Below are positions 1 through 7,065 of a stretch of DNA of 64,000 nt, in pieces. The stretch is from a virus: the IMG/VR virus record IMGVR_UViG_3300032738_000111, positions 1-64,000 of that record; one strand, written 5' to 3'. The first letter of the stretch is position 1, and each line of letters starts with the position of its first letter. Under the pieces are notes generated by a model, which was given only the letters and a program-made list of their open reading frames with translations, did no database searches and had not been told where the DNA came from. The position numbers were made by a program, and so were the translations under genes.

Positions 1-696
1 GGCTAGCTGCGTGTCGTATACCCAAAACTCCTTCTTGCTTGCTTCGATGAGTCGCTTGCAACCGTGCATATCGCCGCCGATGATGATACTCACGCAGACA
101 ATATCGAGCAGCGGCACCATGTTCTTGATGTTCGGGTAGCAGACTGCGGTGCCGCAGCGTACCCCCTGGTCGTTGTTGCGATTCGTTAGCTCGCCAATGA
201 CTCTCTTCTCAGCACTAGTCATCGGTTTGCCGCGACCGGGTTCGTCAATGTTGTAGGCTACAATCTCCGGCCATTGGTCGGGATACTTGGACATGCTCCG
301 GGCGAGTTTAGTGAGGTAGGCCTTGCCAGCAAACTGTCCTTGTCCATGCCCTGGCAGCGGGTTCTTCTCAGCGGCCTTGACCTTCTCCCAGTCAGGTACG
401 AGTTGCGCGAATGTTGCCTCCCCGATGTTGGCAAACGCAAAGACAGGGAATTGCGGGTCAAGCATTTCCTCCTCAATAGCTATGTCTATCTGGTCGCGGA
501 ACTCCTCGACCGTGCCATACTCAATGACAAACGTGTTCATCCCGTACTTCTTCATCAGCTTGACGTGTGCTCGCCAGTTCTGCACGCCGCCGATATGCGA
601 ACGGTAGGCATACGTTCCGAAACCCGTCTGCGCCTGCGGAACCGTTGCGGCCAGTAGTACGAGTGCGGCTATGGCAAACGCCCTTAGCATTCTCAT
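1..696 (-). CDS. Secreted glycosidase-like protein (partial)
   Basis: Runs leftwards from ATG at 694-696 and leaves the window still open (232 codons seen, no stop). The first ~22 residues form a Sec-type signal peptide (Arg 2 and 5, then a core AFAIAALVLLAA, then VPQAQ), so export by the host is expected. The mature part has a repeated beta/alpha look (KLMKKYGMNTFVIEY, PVFAFANIGEA, EIVAYNIDEPG). A strand-end DEP like this one is often the acid/base site of TIM-barrel glycoside hydrolases; that assignment is inference. The start lies 3 nt after the stop of the synthetase-like gene, with AAGGGGA upstream, so the two are co-transcribed. A second ATG at 690 is possible. The family is not certain. 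Confidence 0.6.
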   Translation of the reverse strand, partial: MRMLRAFAIAALVLLAATVPQAQTGFGTYAYRSHIGGVQNWRAHVKLMKKYGMNTFVIEYGTVEEFRDQIDIAIEEEMLDPQFPVFAFANIGEATFAQLVPDWEKVKAAEKNPLPGHGQGQFAGKAYLTKLARSMSKYPDQWPEIVAYNIDEPGRGKPMTSAEKRVIGELTNRNNDQGVRCGTAVCYPNIKNMVPLLDIVCVSIIIGGDMHGCKRLIEASKKEFWVYDTQLA

Positions 697-698
697 AA

Positions 699-1637
699 TT
701 AGTCAGTCCCCTTTGTAGCTCTGTTTGCTGCGGCCTCTCGTGCTCGTTTCCGCCTTGCCCGTAAGCTCGTCTTGGTACGTGTTCGCATCATCTTGATATG
801 CGCGCGGGCCTCTGGTTCATACGGCTTACCCGGTATGCTACTGCTGTGCGTCTCCTCCGCGTAGAAGTCATCCAATTCGACCGGGCGCACCTTGGCAGAG
901 GTCAGGTAGCCGTGAGGTATCAGTAGTTGCGTATTGTTCGCGGGGAATACATCTCCATCGCTTGTCAGGTGTTCCCTCCCGTGGTCAACGCCCATCTGCC
1001 GCAGGCTACGCAAGATGTCCCCAGGTATATAGCCAGCCTCACGCAAGCTCCGTATCGAGTCATCGCCATTGTTGCTGTCGCTCTTGCTTATCTTGGCACC
1101 GGTAAGCTCATGGCGTATGGTCGGCATATACTGCTGGCATGGCGTCTTCCAACCTAGCGCGCAACAGAAGTAGTCGTAAAGCTCCGTCTGCGCTATCAAG
1201 TCGGCCCCTCTGTAGAATCCGCCAATCTCCATTGTGTGGTCATCAACAACGCTGGTGAATGTAAGCCAAGGATGGTATGGGTGTTCAATTGCCGGTGTTG
1301 CATCCATGTTGGTAACCGCGCGGTTTGTGCCCCAGAAGCGTGGCACCTGCGGGACTAGCCTCTGGTTCGCTTCCCAGTGTGCATCGGCGTTCCTCGTGCT
1401 CCACATCACATCGTCCGGCGACAACCCCAGCCAAGCCAAGTCCTCAATGTAGTGTTCAACAAGCGTGGCTATGGAGTGGCACCCCTTCGCGTATTGCTTC
1501 AAGTAGTACGGCGCGTCGTGCAGGTGCAAGATGAACTTGCCACCAGTGTGAAACGCCTTTGCCCAGTTGGCTTCGATGATCCGGATATGCCCGATGTGCA
1601 GGTCGTGATATATTGCGATGGAAAAGCGTGTGTTCAT
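699..1637 (-). CDS. GluQ-RS/GluRS-like class I aminoacyl-tRNA synthetase catalytic domain
   Basis: 312 residues from ATG at 1635-1637. Class I synthetase signatures of the Glu/Gln branch are visible: HIGH motif in DLHIGHIRII near residue 14, the middle block VVDDHTMEIGGFYRGADLI, then ALGW, and the KMSKS-loop variant GAKISKSD before the helical block REAGYIPGDILRSLRQMG. The RGADL block and the lack of an anticodon-binding domain resemble GluQ-RS (YadB), which glutamylates queuosine in tRNA-Asp; a short GluRS or GlnRS is the alternative. The C-terminal ~35 residues are strongly basic (RTRTKTSLRARRKRAR), which may bind RNA. The longer ORF to 1811 overlaps a terminator and the pilin gene, so I use the internal ATG. 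It lies between the pseudopilin terminator and the glycosidase-like gene. Confidence 0.8.
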   Translation of the reverse strand: MNTRFSIAIYHDLHIGHIRIIEANWAKAFHTGGKFILHLHDAPYYLKQYAKGCHSIATLVEHYIEDLAWLGLSPDDVMWSTRNADAHWEANQRLVPQVPRFWGTNRAVTNMDATPAIEHPYHPWLTFTSVVDDHTMEIGGFYRGADLIAQTELYDYFCCALGWKTPCQQYMPTIRHELTGAKISKSDSNNGDDSIRSLREAGYIPGDILRSLRQMGVDHGREHLTSDGDVFPANNTQLLIPHGYLTSAKVRPVELDDFYAEETHSSSIPGKPYEPEARAHIKMMRTRTKTSLRARRKRAREAAANRATKGTD

Positions 1638-1671
1638 TGAAAACCCCCATTCGTTTCGTGTTGAAGAAAGA

Positions 1672-1699
1672 GGGGCGGCAGCCGATAGACCGCCGCCCC
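1672..1699 (-). terminator. Intrinsic terminator after the pseudopilin gene
   Basis: Perfect 8-bp inverted repeat, ggggcggc at 1672-1679 and gccgcccc at 1692-1699, with a 12-nt loop. On the minus strand it is followed by TCTTTCTTC. It starts 22 nt past the pseudopilin stop and lies 35 nt before the synthetase-like start, so read-through into that gene is probably partial. Confidence 0.7.
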
Positions 1700-1720
1700 A
1701 TCCGTGTCTATTGGCGTGGT

Positions 1721-2437
1721 CTACGGTTGGGCTTCGATGGCCGCCCACCAGTTCAGGCCCGACATCATTTCGCCCTGAGTCAACCCCTTCACATGGCCGT
1801 CGCGGAAACACATATTGTTCCTGTTGCCATGCGCGGCGTACTTTGCCTGATACGGTTGTGCTGGCGTGCCCTTCTCCGCCCCCTTAGGCTCGTAGAAGTA
1901 GGTGGCGTGGCCGTAGAAGTCGCAGCTATCAGGGGATACCATCAGCTCAGGCGGGATGGATATGTCTGCTACCATCATCGCGTTCGCCGCCGACAGCCCC
2001 ATGTGTTCATAGACATTGGTCGCATCTATATTCCACTGCGGGGTCTGGCCGGGCCATGAGCCGCCGCCAGCCCAGGGCAGCCCGTAGGTTGTCTTCTTGC
2101 CCTTGCCGTCGCATACGAATACGGGATTGATGTCGTTCGTCCACCTGTTCCTGATAGGCAACCCATAAGGTCCGAGTTTGTGCAGGCCATTCGAACCGGG
2201 GTAGTCGGTATCTCCAGCATTCCAGGTAAGCATCGGGCCGAACCCGTCATGGTCTCCGCAGTATTGGATAAGAGCCAGTCCAATCTGCTTGAGGTTGCTG
2301 ACACAGGTTGCCGTCTTTGCCTTCTCCCGCGCCTTTGCGAAGACGGGGAAGAGGATCGCCGCCAGCACCGCGATTATCGCGATGACTACCAGCAATTCAA
2401 TGAGCGTAAAGCCGAGTTTTGATTTGTAGGCCTTCAT
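1721..2437 (-). CDS. Type II/IV pseudopilin-like protein with prepilin N-terminus and H-X9-DG C-terminus
   Basis: 238 residues. The N-terminus [16 protein letters not shown] is a class III prepilin signal (G before F, E at +5) followed by a hydrophobic helix, so PilD-type cleavage, methylation and assembly at the inner membrane are expected. The [12 protein letters not shown] segment after the helix and the C-terminal H-X9-DG motif (His of AAHGNRNN, then FRDG) match the large DUF1559-like pseudopilin families of Planctomycetota and Armatimonadota (family knowledge). GGAGAG precedes the ATG by 9 nt. A terminator follows. It is an unusual cargo next to phage genes: either a phage-carried host gene or the start of a host segment. 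Confidence 0.85.
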   Translation of the reverse strand: MKAYKSKLGFTLIELLVVIAIIAVLAAILFPVFAKAREKAKTATCVSNLKQIGLALIQYCGDHDGFGPMLTWNAGDTDYPGSNGLHKLGPYGLPIRNRWTNDINPVFVCDGKGKKTTYGLPWAGGGSWPGQTPQWNIDATNVYEHMGLSAANAMMVADISIPPELMVSPDSCDFYGHATYFYEPKGAEKGTPAQPYQAKYAAHGNRNNMCFRDGHVKGLTQGEMMSGLNWWAAIEAQP

Positions 2438-2559
2438 GTTTGTCTCTCCATTCAGTTGTCAAGGTTCGCGTGTTGCTACTGCTGTCACCCTGCTTGCGTC
2501 TTGTCTGTGCCCCTAGTTGTTAGTGTCCTCCTTTCACTGCTGGATTTGGGTTCGCCGTA

Positions 2560-3177
2560 CTAGGCCTTCCCGCTCGGTGGCTTTGGGTGCGGGCCTTCAG
2601 GCCTTGGCACATCCATTGTCGGATTTACTGTAGCGTAGCCACTGCGGAGTATGTCAGGCGGGCGTTCACACTCCTGCATTTCCTCGTCACTTGGCCTCTT
2701 CACTGGCCTTGTGTAGCGGTCAAATGTATAGCTTGCACGCGGGAAAGATAGGCGTCGGCTGTTCTGTTGTTTTGGCTTGAGCCATCGGCAAAGGCGGCGG
2801 AGCCAACTGATACGTTCCTGGCGCAGCGTATCCTTTGCGAGTAAGACAAGCTGTCTTACCTGCTCTGCGAGCTCGTCCTCGGCACCGTCGCCATAAGCCG
2901 ATACAATGCGATACTCCCGCCAGCCGCGGTCAGTTGCAAGTGCGATACTGGCCGTTATCTTGGGCTCAGCAACGACGGCACTACGCAGACTCGCTGGCCT
3001 GGTATTCCGGTAGCAGCGCACCTCAACGCGCGGCCCAAAGAAGTTGCTAGTCTCAAACCAACCGCAACTGTGGTATGACCAACGCCATCCCTGTTTGCCC
3101 TGCTTTGTTCTTTCAGCGAGGCGCGCGATTACTTCCTGTAGCAGTTCGCGTTCTTCGCCCGTCGGGTTGCGACCCAT
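2560..3177 (-). CDS. Hypothetical protein
   Basis: 205 residues, not recognised. The N-terminal half (NPTGEERELLQEVIARLAE, then WRWSYHSCGWFETSNFFGPRVEVRCY) looks globular. The C-terminal ~40 residues are Pro-rich (MDVPRPEGPHPKPPSG) and probably disordered, with an Arg/Lys stretch before them (SWLRRLCRWLKPKQQNSRR). The 122 bp between it and the pseudopilin hold no gene; an orphan AGGAGG lies there without a start codon. Stop and next gene upstream are 17 bp apart, which fits one operon. Confidence 0.6.
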   Translation of the reverse strand: MGRNPTGEERELLQEVIARLAERTKQGKQGWRWSYHSCGWFETSNFFGPRVEVRCYRNTRPASLRSAVVAEPKITASIALATDRGWREYRIVSAYGDGAEDELAEQVRQLVLLAKDTLRQERISWLRRLCRWLKPKQQNSRRLSFPRASYTFDRYTRPVKRPSDEEMQECERPPDILRSGYATVNPTMDVPRPEGPHPKPPSGKA

Positions 3178-3194
3178 TGCCTGTCACCCCTTCG

Positions 3195-3308
3195 CTATTC
3201 CCCTTTGGCCTTCCCGTATCCCCACAACACCAACACGACAACCAGCACCACCTCGAAGACGAATAGACTGATAGCGCCGAGCCAGAACATTGGAATGTGG
3301 AAGTCCAT
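3195..3308 (-). CDS. Small single-pass membrane protein
   Basis: 37 residues from ATG at 3306-3308 (MDFHIPMFWLGAISLF...). One transmembrane helix covers nearly the whole chain (FEVVLVVVLVLWGY) and the tail GKAKGE is charged, probably cytoplasmic. The start lies 1 bp from the upstream stop, so it is translationally coupled. A longer in-frame ORF to 3491 overlaps the upstream gene and is not needed. Function unknown. Confidence 0.6.
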   Translation of the reverse strand: MDFHIPMFWLGAISLFVFEVVLVVVLVLWGYGKAKGE

Positions 3309-3309
3309 G

Positions 3310-3954
3310 TTATTCGCCCTCCTCCAACTTCGGCCTGAATCGCTTGTGCCACTCTGGGTTACTTGTCTCAGACGCGAGTACGCCCTGCCGAGCCACCAAG
3401 TCTTCCGCCCATAGCCGCCAACACTGCCCCGTTGGATAGCATGGGCAGTCAGCGCACTCGCTGTGTTCTGGGCAGAGGTCATCCACATCAAGCCATCTAG
3501 TAATGTGGCAGCTAGACCAGTGGATGCCTGCGCCGAACGGGCAGGCCTCGCCGTGCGCTGCGGACAGCCACTCTATTACGAAGTCGAGGGCGTCCTTGCC
3601 CTTGTCTGCCCAAGTTGGCGCGGGTATTGGCTCATCAAGTATCTCAATGCCCTTCTCTACACCTTGGGTCAATAACCACAAGCGTCCAGGGTCGCCCCAG
3701 TCCTCCTCATCACCTCCGCTACCTGCTATCTTGGCCTGTCGGCGCGGCGGCCCCTCATCAATGACTAGTACCTGACTGCTGTCCTCACAGATGTATATCT
3801 CAAACGAAATCCCTGGCGGTAGGTCGCCCACCTCGGCAGCAACCAACTCCTCTATCGCACTGCTTCTGCCTGCCTTTAGGAGACGGCGTTGGCGTGCGAG
3901 TACTCTAAGAACCGCGTCCTGTTCCTCTTCGTGCTCAGTTAGTTCCTGCACCAT
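3310..3954 (-). CDS. Hypothetical Cys-rich protein
   Basis: About 214 residues from ATG 3952-3954, chosen because AGGGGCGCAGGGCG precedes it; a GTG at 3972 overlapping the FmdB-like stop is the alternative. N-terminal coiled helix (ELTEHEEEQDAVLRVLARQRRLL), then an acidic middle with a GGDEEDWGD stretch. The C-terminal third carries a Cys/His cluster (ACPFG...SSCHITRW...LCPEHSECADCPCYPTGQCW) that could bind zinc or iron. Family not recognised. Confidence 0.6.
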   Translation of the reverse strand: MVQELTEHEEEQDAVLRVLARQRRLLKAGRSSAIEELVAAEVGDLPPGISFEIYICEDSSQVLVIDEGPPRRQAKIAGSGGDEEDWGDPGRLWLLTQGVEKGIEILDEPIPAPTWADKGKDALDFVIEWLSAAHGEACPFGAGIHWSSCHITRWLDVDDLCPEHSECADCPCYPTGQCWRLWAEDLVARQGVLASETSNPEWHKRFRPKLEEGE

Positions 3955-3968
3955 CGCCCTGCGCCCCT

Positions 3969-4154
3969 TCACCTGTAATCGTTACAGTGAAACCCGCTAC
4001 CCCGAAAGATGATAGCCAGTGGCGGAGAAATCACCCGCCGCAGCTTGCCCCTGCAACCCTTGACTAGACAGGTCTTCGGCGCTTGCTCGTCTCGCGCATG
4101 GCGGACCTCAAAAGTGTGGCCGCAACTTTTGCAACGGTATTCATAGAGGGGCAT
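3969..4154 (-). CDS. FmdB-family zinc-ribbon protein
   Basis: 61 residues. It starts MPLYEYRCKSCGHTFE, the hallmark of the FmdB/CxxC-CxxC small zinc-ribbon family, with the second half-site as CLVKGC and the usual hydrophobic-to-GF ending (IIFRGSGFH). These proteins are called putative regulators but their role is poorly known. It overlaps or abuts the next gene and sits among other small zinc-ribbon ORFs. Confidence 0.8.
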   Translation of the reverse strand: MPLYEYRCKSCGHTFEVRHARDEQAPKTCLVKGCRGKLRRVISPPLAIIFRGSGFHCNDYR

Positions 4155-4171
4155 GGGCTAGCTTTCCTGCA

Positions 4172-4354
4172 CTACCCGTTTCCCAGCGCCAATATGATCA
4201 TTATGCCCAGCAGCACACTCCAAATAGCAACCAACGCCCAGTGCTTGCTTGCCGCCCTCACGCCGGCATTATCGTTTGCATCACATATCGCGCTAGCCAC
4301 TACACAAATAACACTCAATACTGAGGTTACAGCTACAACAATGTCTATCGCCAT
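4172..4354 (-). CDS. Small two-helix membrane protein
   Basis: 60 residues from ATG 4352-4354, chosen over an upstream TTG because AAGGGGTGAGGGCG precedes it. Two hydrophobic segments (IVVAVTSVLSVICVVASAIC and WALVAIWSVLLGIMIILAL) flank a short polar loop (DANDNAGVRAASKH), giving a hairpin in the inner membrane. No family recognised; a holin-like size, but far from the lysis genes. Confidence 0.6.
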   Translation of the reverse strand: MAIDIVVAVTSVLSVICVVASAICDANDNAGVRAASKHWALVAIWSVLLGIMIILALGNG

Positions 4355-4368
4355 CGCCCTCACCCCTT

Positions 4369-4842
4369 CTAACAATCTGCCTCCAACTTCGCCCTGTACG
4401 GTTCCAAGTTCACGCCCGCCTCCACCAGCAACGCCCAGTTCTCCTCTGTCTCCTCTGCCGACAACTCTACCGCCTGCCAGACCTCCGCGCGATTCCCAAA
4501 CCTGGCAATCAGGAACTGCCAGGGAACATCGGCGCGGCTGGCGAGGTTGATTGCCTCTTCATCCCATGTGTCCTTGAGCTTCAGTTGCTCGTACATTGCC
4601 AGGTTGGGTAGGAGTAGCCAGTTGGTGACGCTGGCTAGCCCATCTGTTATGTAGGTGAAGAGGGCTTCGTGGAATGGGTCAGCGGGGGCGGGCTGGACGG
4701 CGGCAAGCAGCTCCGCAAGGGATGTGATGCCGAACCTGTGCTCAATCCTCATGACATCGCGTTCGCTGAGTTCGTTGAGATAGTCAGTCATCATCGCATT
4801 CGCCCTGGGGCTGAATTGGCCGCCTGCATCAGTCTGCTTCAC
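4369..4842 (-). CDS. Hypothetical protein
   Basis: About 157 residues. The start is placed at GTG 4840-4842 because GGAGGGG, which encodes the C-terminus of the upstream gene, lies 7 nt before it; ATG at 4794 is the alternative. Largely helical and acidic (LNELSERDVMRIEHRFG, SAEETEENWALLVEAG). No motif recognised. It overlaps both neighbours and is part of the same run of small genes. Confidence 0.55.
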   Translation of the reverse strand: MKQTDAGGQFSPRANAMMTDYLNELSERDVMRIEHRFGITSLAELLAAVQPAPADPFHEALFTYITDGLASVTNWLLLPNLAMYEQLKLKDTWDEEAINLASRADVPWQFLIARFGNRAEVWQAVELSAEETEENWALLVEAGVNLEPYRAKLEADC

Positions 4843-5191
4843 AGTCGCACCCCTCCGCATTGGCAAGGTAAGTCACATCGAAGACGGCCTCGTGTTGAGC
4901 GCTGGGCTGGAGCATTACCGTCAGGACATCCTTGACCTCGCAGCCAATCACCGCAGCGCAGGCCTTATCACAAATCCCCCAGAACTCAACCACCCCTATG
5001 TCCTTGCTAACCCTGCCCAAGGCGTTCCGCTTACACAGCCAATCCCTGGCCTTGTCGTATAGAGCATGGGGATCATCCTTCCCGCCACGCCATTGGACGG
5101 CGATGTCATCAACAATCGGTATGCCAAACTGCTCTTTGATATACGGTTCGGCCTCCGCGTATTCTATGCGGACTTCCTTCTTAGCCCTCAT
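4829..5191 (-). CDS. Hypothetical small protein, FDVTYLANAEG C-terminus
   Basis: 120 residues. N-terminal part is unknown (RIEYAEAEPYIKEQFGIPIV). The C-terminal ~45 residues (IGCEVKDVLTV...FDVTYLANAEGCD) resemble the small paralogues at 5181, 6539, 6844 and 7066: an alpha segment, a strand ending in I/V, then a hydrophobic-x-V-x-Y-L/V strand. AGGGG lies 4 nt before the ATG. Its last codons (GCGGAGGGGTGCGA) also serve as the ribosome-binding site of the next gene, a boundary also found at 5181. Confidence 0.6.
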   Translation of the reverse strand: MRAKKEVRIEYAEAEPYIKEQFGIPIVDDIAVQWRGGKDDPHALYDKARDWLCKRNALGRVSKDIGVVEFWGICDKACAAVIGCEVKDVLTVMLQPSAQHEAVFDVTYLANAEGCDCEAD

Positions 5192-5717
5192 CGCACCCCT
5201 CCGCCTCAGCCAAGTACCGCACTATCCACACACTGAATGCCTGCTTGTCAATGTCAATGATGTCCTCGCTGCCTACGCCTAGCAGCGCCGCCGCCACCTT
5301 GCACCCCAGCTCCCCATTGTCTACAGTTGCACCCGGCTCTATCATTTCCGTTACCGGCGCAACCGCAGGCAAGTTCCTCACTAATCGCCTTGCTACCTCA
5401 CGGGTATAGTCAGGCCAGCTCCAATCACCCTCCTCGTCTGGGTCGGGCGGCTCAACATCAATTCCCTCGGCGTGCTGAGGACGCTTGCCTAAACCTTCGG
5501 GTCGCGCCGGGCATCTGTACCCTTCCTCGCTCGCGCAGTAGGCAAGTATGACAAGGAACCCGCGTTCGTCACAATGACCGTCGAGCTTGAGGTGCTCTGA
5601 AACAACATCCTGCGCGAAACGGATGAAGTCCCCGCCTGGCAAAGACGCCGCGCTGATTTGGACGGTCTTGACTGTGCGAACTTGCGGCTTCTGTTGGCGC
5701 ATCCAGTCAGTCGCCAT
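5181..5717 (-). CDS. Hypothetical protein of the W-x-V-x-Y-L paralogue family
   Basis: 178 residues from ATG 5715-5717 with AGGGGC upstream; the longer ORF to 5810 overlaps a gene start. It starts ATDWMRQQKPQVRTVKTVQ, like the 6539 gene, and ends with VAAALLGVGSEDIIDIDK...WIVRYLAEAEGCD, the most complete copy of the shared C-terminal module. The middle holds an acidic Pro-rich linker (DVEPPDPDEEGDWSW). Function unknown; probably a recently expanded phage accessory family. Confidence 0.6.
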   Translation of the reverse strand: MATDWMRQQKPQVRTVKTVQISAASLPGGDFIRFAQDVVSEHLKLDGHCDERGFLVILAYCASEEGYRCPARPEGLGKRPQHAEGIDVEPPDPDEEGDWSWPDYTREVARRLVRNLPAVAPVTEMIEPGATVDNGELGCKVAAALLGVGSEDIIDIDKQAFSVWIVRYLAEAEGCDEG

Positions 5718-5743
5718 TGGCGTTGCCCCTTGCGATAACTTCT

Positions 5744-6025
5744 CTATTTTGTGGCAGACCCATTCTGCGGAAGCGGAATGTATTCCGGCACAAGTACCTG
5801 CGCACAGCACTTGATGCCTTCCCGACGTTGGACTGCGTATAGATAGAGGAGTATCTCAGTTACTTCTTCTTTGTCTTCAGGATTCGCAGGTAACTCCTCG
5901 CCGCAGCCTGAGCAGTAGCTGCTTTGCAGTTCCTCGTATCCAACAGGGCCGTGTCTATTATGCCATGTCTGCGTCCCGCTATCCCATACCCATTCCCCAC
6001 AATTACAGGTCGGCGTACTTTTCAT
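5744..6025 (-). CDS. Small Cys-rich (zinc-ribbon) protein
   Basis: 93 residues from ATG 6023-6025, in an ATGA overlap with the upstream stop. Two CxC/CxxC pairs (TPTCNCGEW and SSYCSGCGEEL) make a zinc ribbon likely, followed by a helical segment (KEEVTEILLYLYAVQRRE) and a hydrophobic C-terminus. No function recognised. Confidence 0.6.
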   Translation of the reverse strand: MKSTPTCNCGEWVWDSGTQTWHNRHGPVGYEELQSSYCSGCGEELPANPEDKEEVTEILLYLYAVQRREGIKCCAQVLVPEYIPLPQNGSATK

Positions 6026-6264
6026 GCGTTGCCCTCCCCCTGCTTCTCCTGCCAGTGGATGCAACCGAACTTGGAACCCGTGTATAAATCCGGAGGCGAC
6101 CAAGGGTCTTCTTGGTCTACATAAACATGCTCGGAACTCGGCGGCCCAGGCCTATCCCACCGCACGAATGTTTCGCAGGCGCCAAGGGCCACGAGCTTCT
6201 CCGCCAACTGTTCGCGGAGCTTCGATGGCTTCCAGAACCTACACGTCTCGCAGTACCCTTCCAC
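6022..6264 (-). CDS. CETCRFW zinc-binding protein, copy 1
   Basis: 80 residues from GTG 6262-6264, preceded by GGGAGG. The frame CETCRFWKPSK...GACE...EHVYVDQEDP...YTGSKFGCIHW is shared almost residue for residue with the gene at 6266-6517, so the two are tandem duplicates. Four conserved Cys plus the His of CIHW could bind one zinc. Role unknown. It overlaps the next start by 4 nt. Confidence 0.65.
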   Translation of the reverse strand: MEGYCETCRFWKPSKLREQLAEKLVALGACETFVRWDRPGPPSSEHVYVDQEDPWSPPDLYTGSKFGCIHWQEKQGEGNA

Positions 6265-6265
6265 C

Positions 6266-6517
6266 CTAGTCCTCCCGTTGCTTCTTCCGCCAGTGGATGC
6301 AACTGAACCTAGAGCCTGTGTATGAATTCGGCCCCGACATCGGGTCCTCGAACTGCACATAGATATGCTCAATGTTCGGCGGCCAACTCGCTTCCTCCGC
6401 TTCGTATTCTACCACTGCCTCGCAAGTGCCAAAGCCGTCGAAGTCGTGCTTTAGACTCCATGATGATTCGGCAATCTTTTCGGGGTGCCAGAACCTACAC
6501 GTCTCGCATCGTTGCAT
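6266..6517 (-). CDS. CETCRFW zinc-binding protein, copy 2
   Basis: 83 residues, paralogue of the 6022 gene: MQRCETCRFWHPEK, then FGTCEAVV, EHIYVQFEDP, YTGSRFSCIHWRKKQ. The same Cys and His positions are kept while the linkers differ, which argues for selection. The ATG at 6515-6517 lies about 7 nt after the -10 of the promoter at 6524-6552, so its mRNA would be leaderless or nearly so. Confidence 0.65.
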   Translation of the reverse strand: MQRCETCRFWHPEKIAESSWSLKHDFDGFGTCEAVVEYEAEEASWPPNIEHIYVQFEDPMSGPNSYTGSRFSCIHWRKKQRED

Positions 6518-6523
6518 GATGAC

Positions 6524-6552
6524 AGTTTACCGAAAACACTATAGGTTGTCAA
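6524..6552 (-). promoter_or_regulatory. Sigma-70-like promoter TTGACA-17-TAAACT
   Basis: Minus-strand TTGACA (6552-6547), 17-nt spacer, TAAACT (6529-6524). The -35 lies inside the last codons of the 6539 gene. The predicted start of transcription falls on or next to the ATG of the 6266-6517 gene. Confidence 0.55.
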
Positions 6553-6730
6553 GGTGCTTCTGTTCGGCGAGGTAGGTGACCGTCCAACAGCGTTCCGATT
6601 CCTTCTCCACATTCAGGATGCTACCCCTGCCTATGCCGAGAGCCTCTGCTGCAATAGCCCGTTCCGTAAGCGGGGTACGTCGCAGCTGCACCGTCTTGAT
6701 TTCGCGTACCTCAGTACTCGGCTTGCCCAT
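6539..6730 (-). CDS. Small W-x-V-x-Y-L paralogue
   Basis: 63 residues from ATG 6728-6730; AAAAGGGGCAAGACCA precedes it, the same leader seen before the paralogues at 5181, 6844 and 7066. Essentially a bare copy of the shared module: STEVREIKTVQLRR, AAEALGIGRGSILNVEK, CWTVTYLAEQ. Function unknown. A -35 element for the next operon overlaps its end. Confidence 0.6.
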   Translation of the reverse strand: MGKPSTEVREIKTVQLRRTPLTERAIAAEALGIGRGSILNVEKESERCWTVTYLAEQKHLDNL

Positions 6731-6843
6731 TGGTCTTGCCCCTTTTCCCTTAGTTGTTTTGGTGGCATAGCCGGGACGTCGTCTAATGGGAAGACTACCT
6801 ACGCCCACTTCGTCGTTTGCAGGTTTGCGTCCCGTCGCCCCGG

Positions 6844-7050
6844 CTATACCAATGCGGCAGCTTCGGGTTCATCATCCTTTGGTATCGACGGCTCAGTCAC
6901 ATAGACCACATCCCAACACTCCCTATCGGTTTCGGTAATGGAAATGATTCGCCCGTACCTGGTTTTCGCAATAAACCTAGCAAGCGCCTGCTCAATGTTG
7001 ACTACGAGCCCACCAACTACCCGCGTCCTCCTTATTCCGCAACTCATCAT
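6844..7050 (-). CDS. Small W-x-V-x-Y paralogue
   Basis: 68 residues from ATG 7048-7050 with AAAAGGGGCGAGA leader. Module: RRTRVVGG, ARFIAKTRYGRIISITET, ECWDVVYVTEP, then an acidic tail. It aligns best with the 7066 gene (R-x-R-V-V, then G-R/H-I-I-S-I). Unknown function. The 113 bp downstream of it hold no gene but contain a long inverted repeat (6764-6850). Confidence 0.6.
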   Translation of the reverse strand: MMSCGIRRTRVVGGLVVNIEQALARFIAKTRYGRIISITETDRECWDVVYVTEPSIPKDDEPEAAALV

Positions 7051-7065
7051 TCTCGCCCCTTTTCG

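Noticed and set aside
1-2437. Host chromosome flank rather than phage
   Set aside because: Not excluded, but orientation, spacing and ribosome-binding sites continue unchanged and no attachment-like repeat or integrase was found, so I treat it as cargo with this caveat.
2456-2470. TTGACA before the pseudopilin as a promoter
   Set aside because: The hexamer is only 18-25 nt from the ATG and no -10 fits between them.
6764-6850. Possible tRNA gene
   Set aside because: The outer stem and a D-like arm exist, but no anticodon arm with a U at position 33 and no T arm can be formed on either strand; kept only as a structured element.
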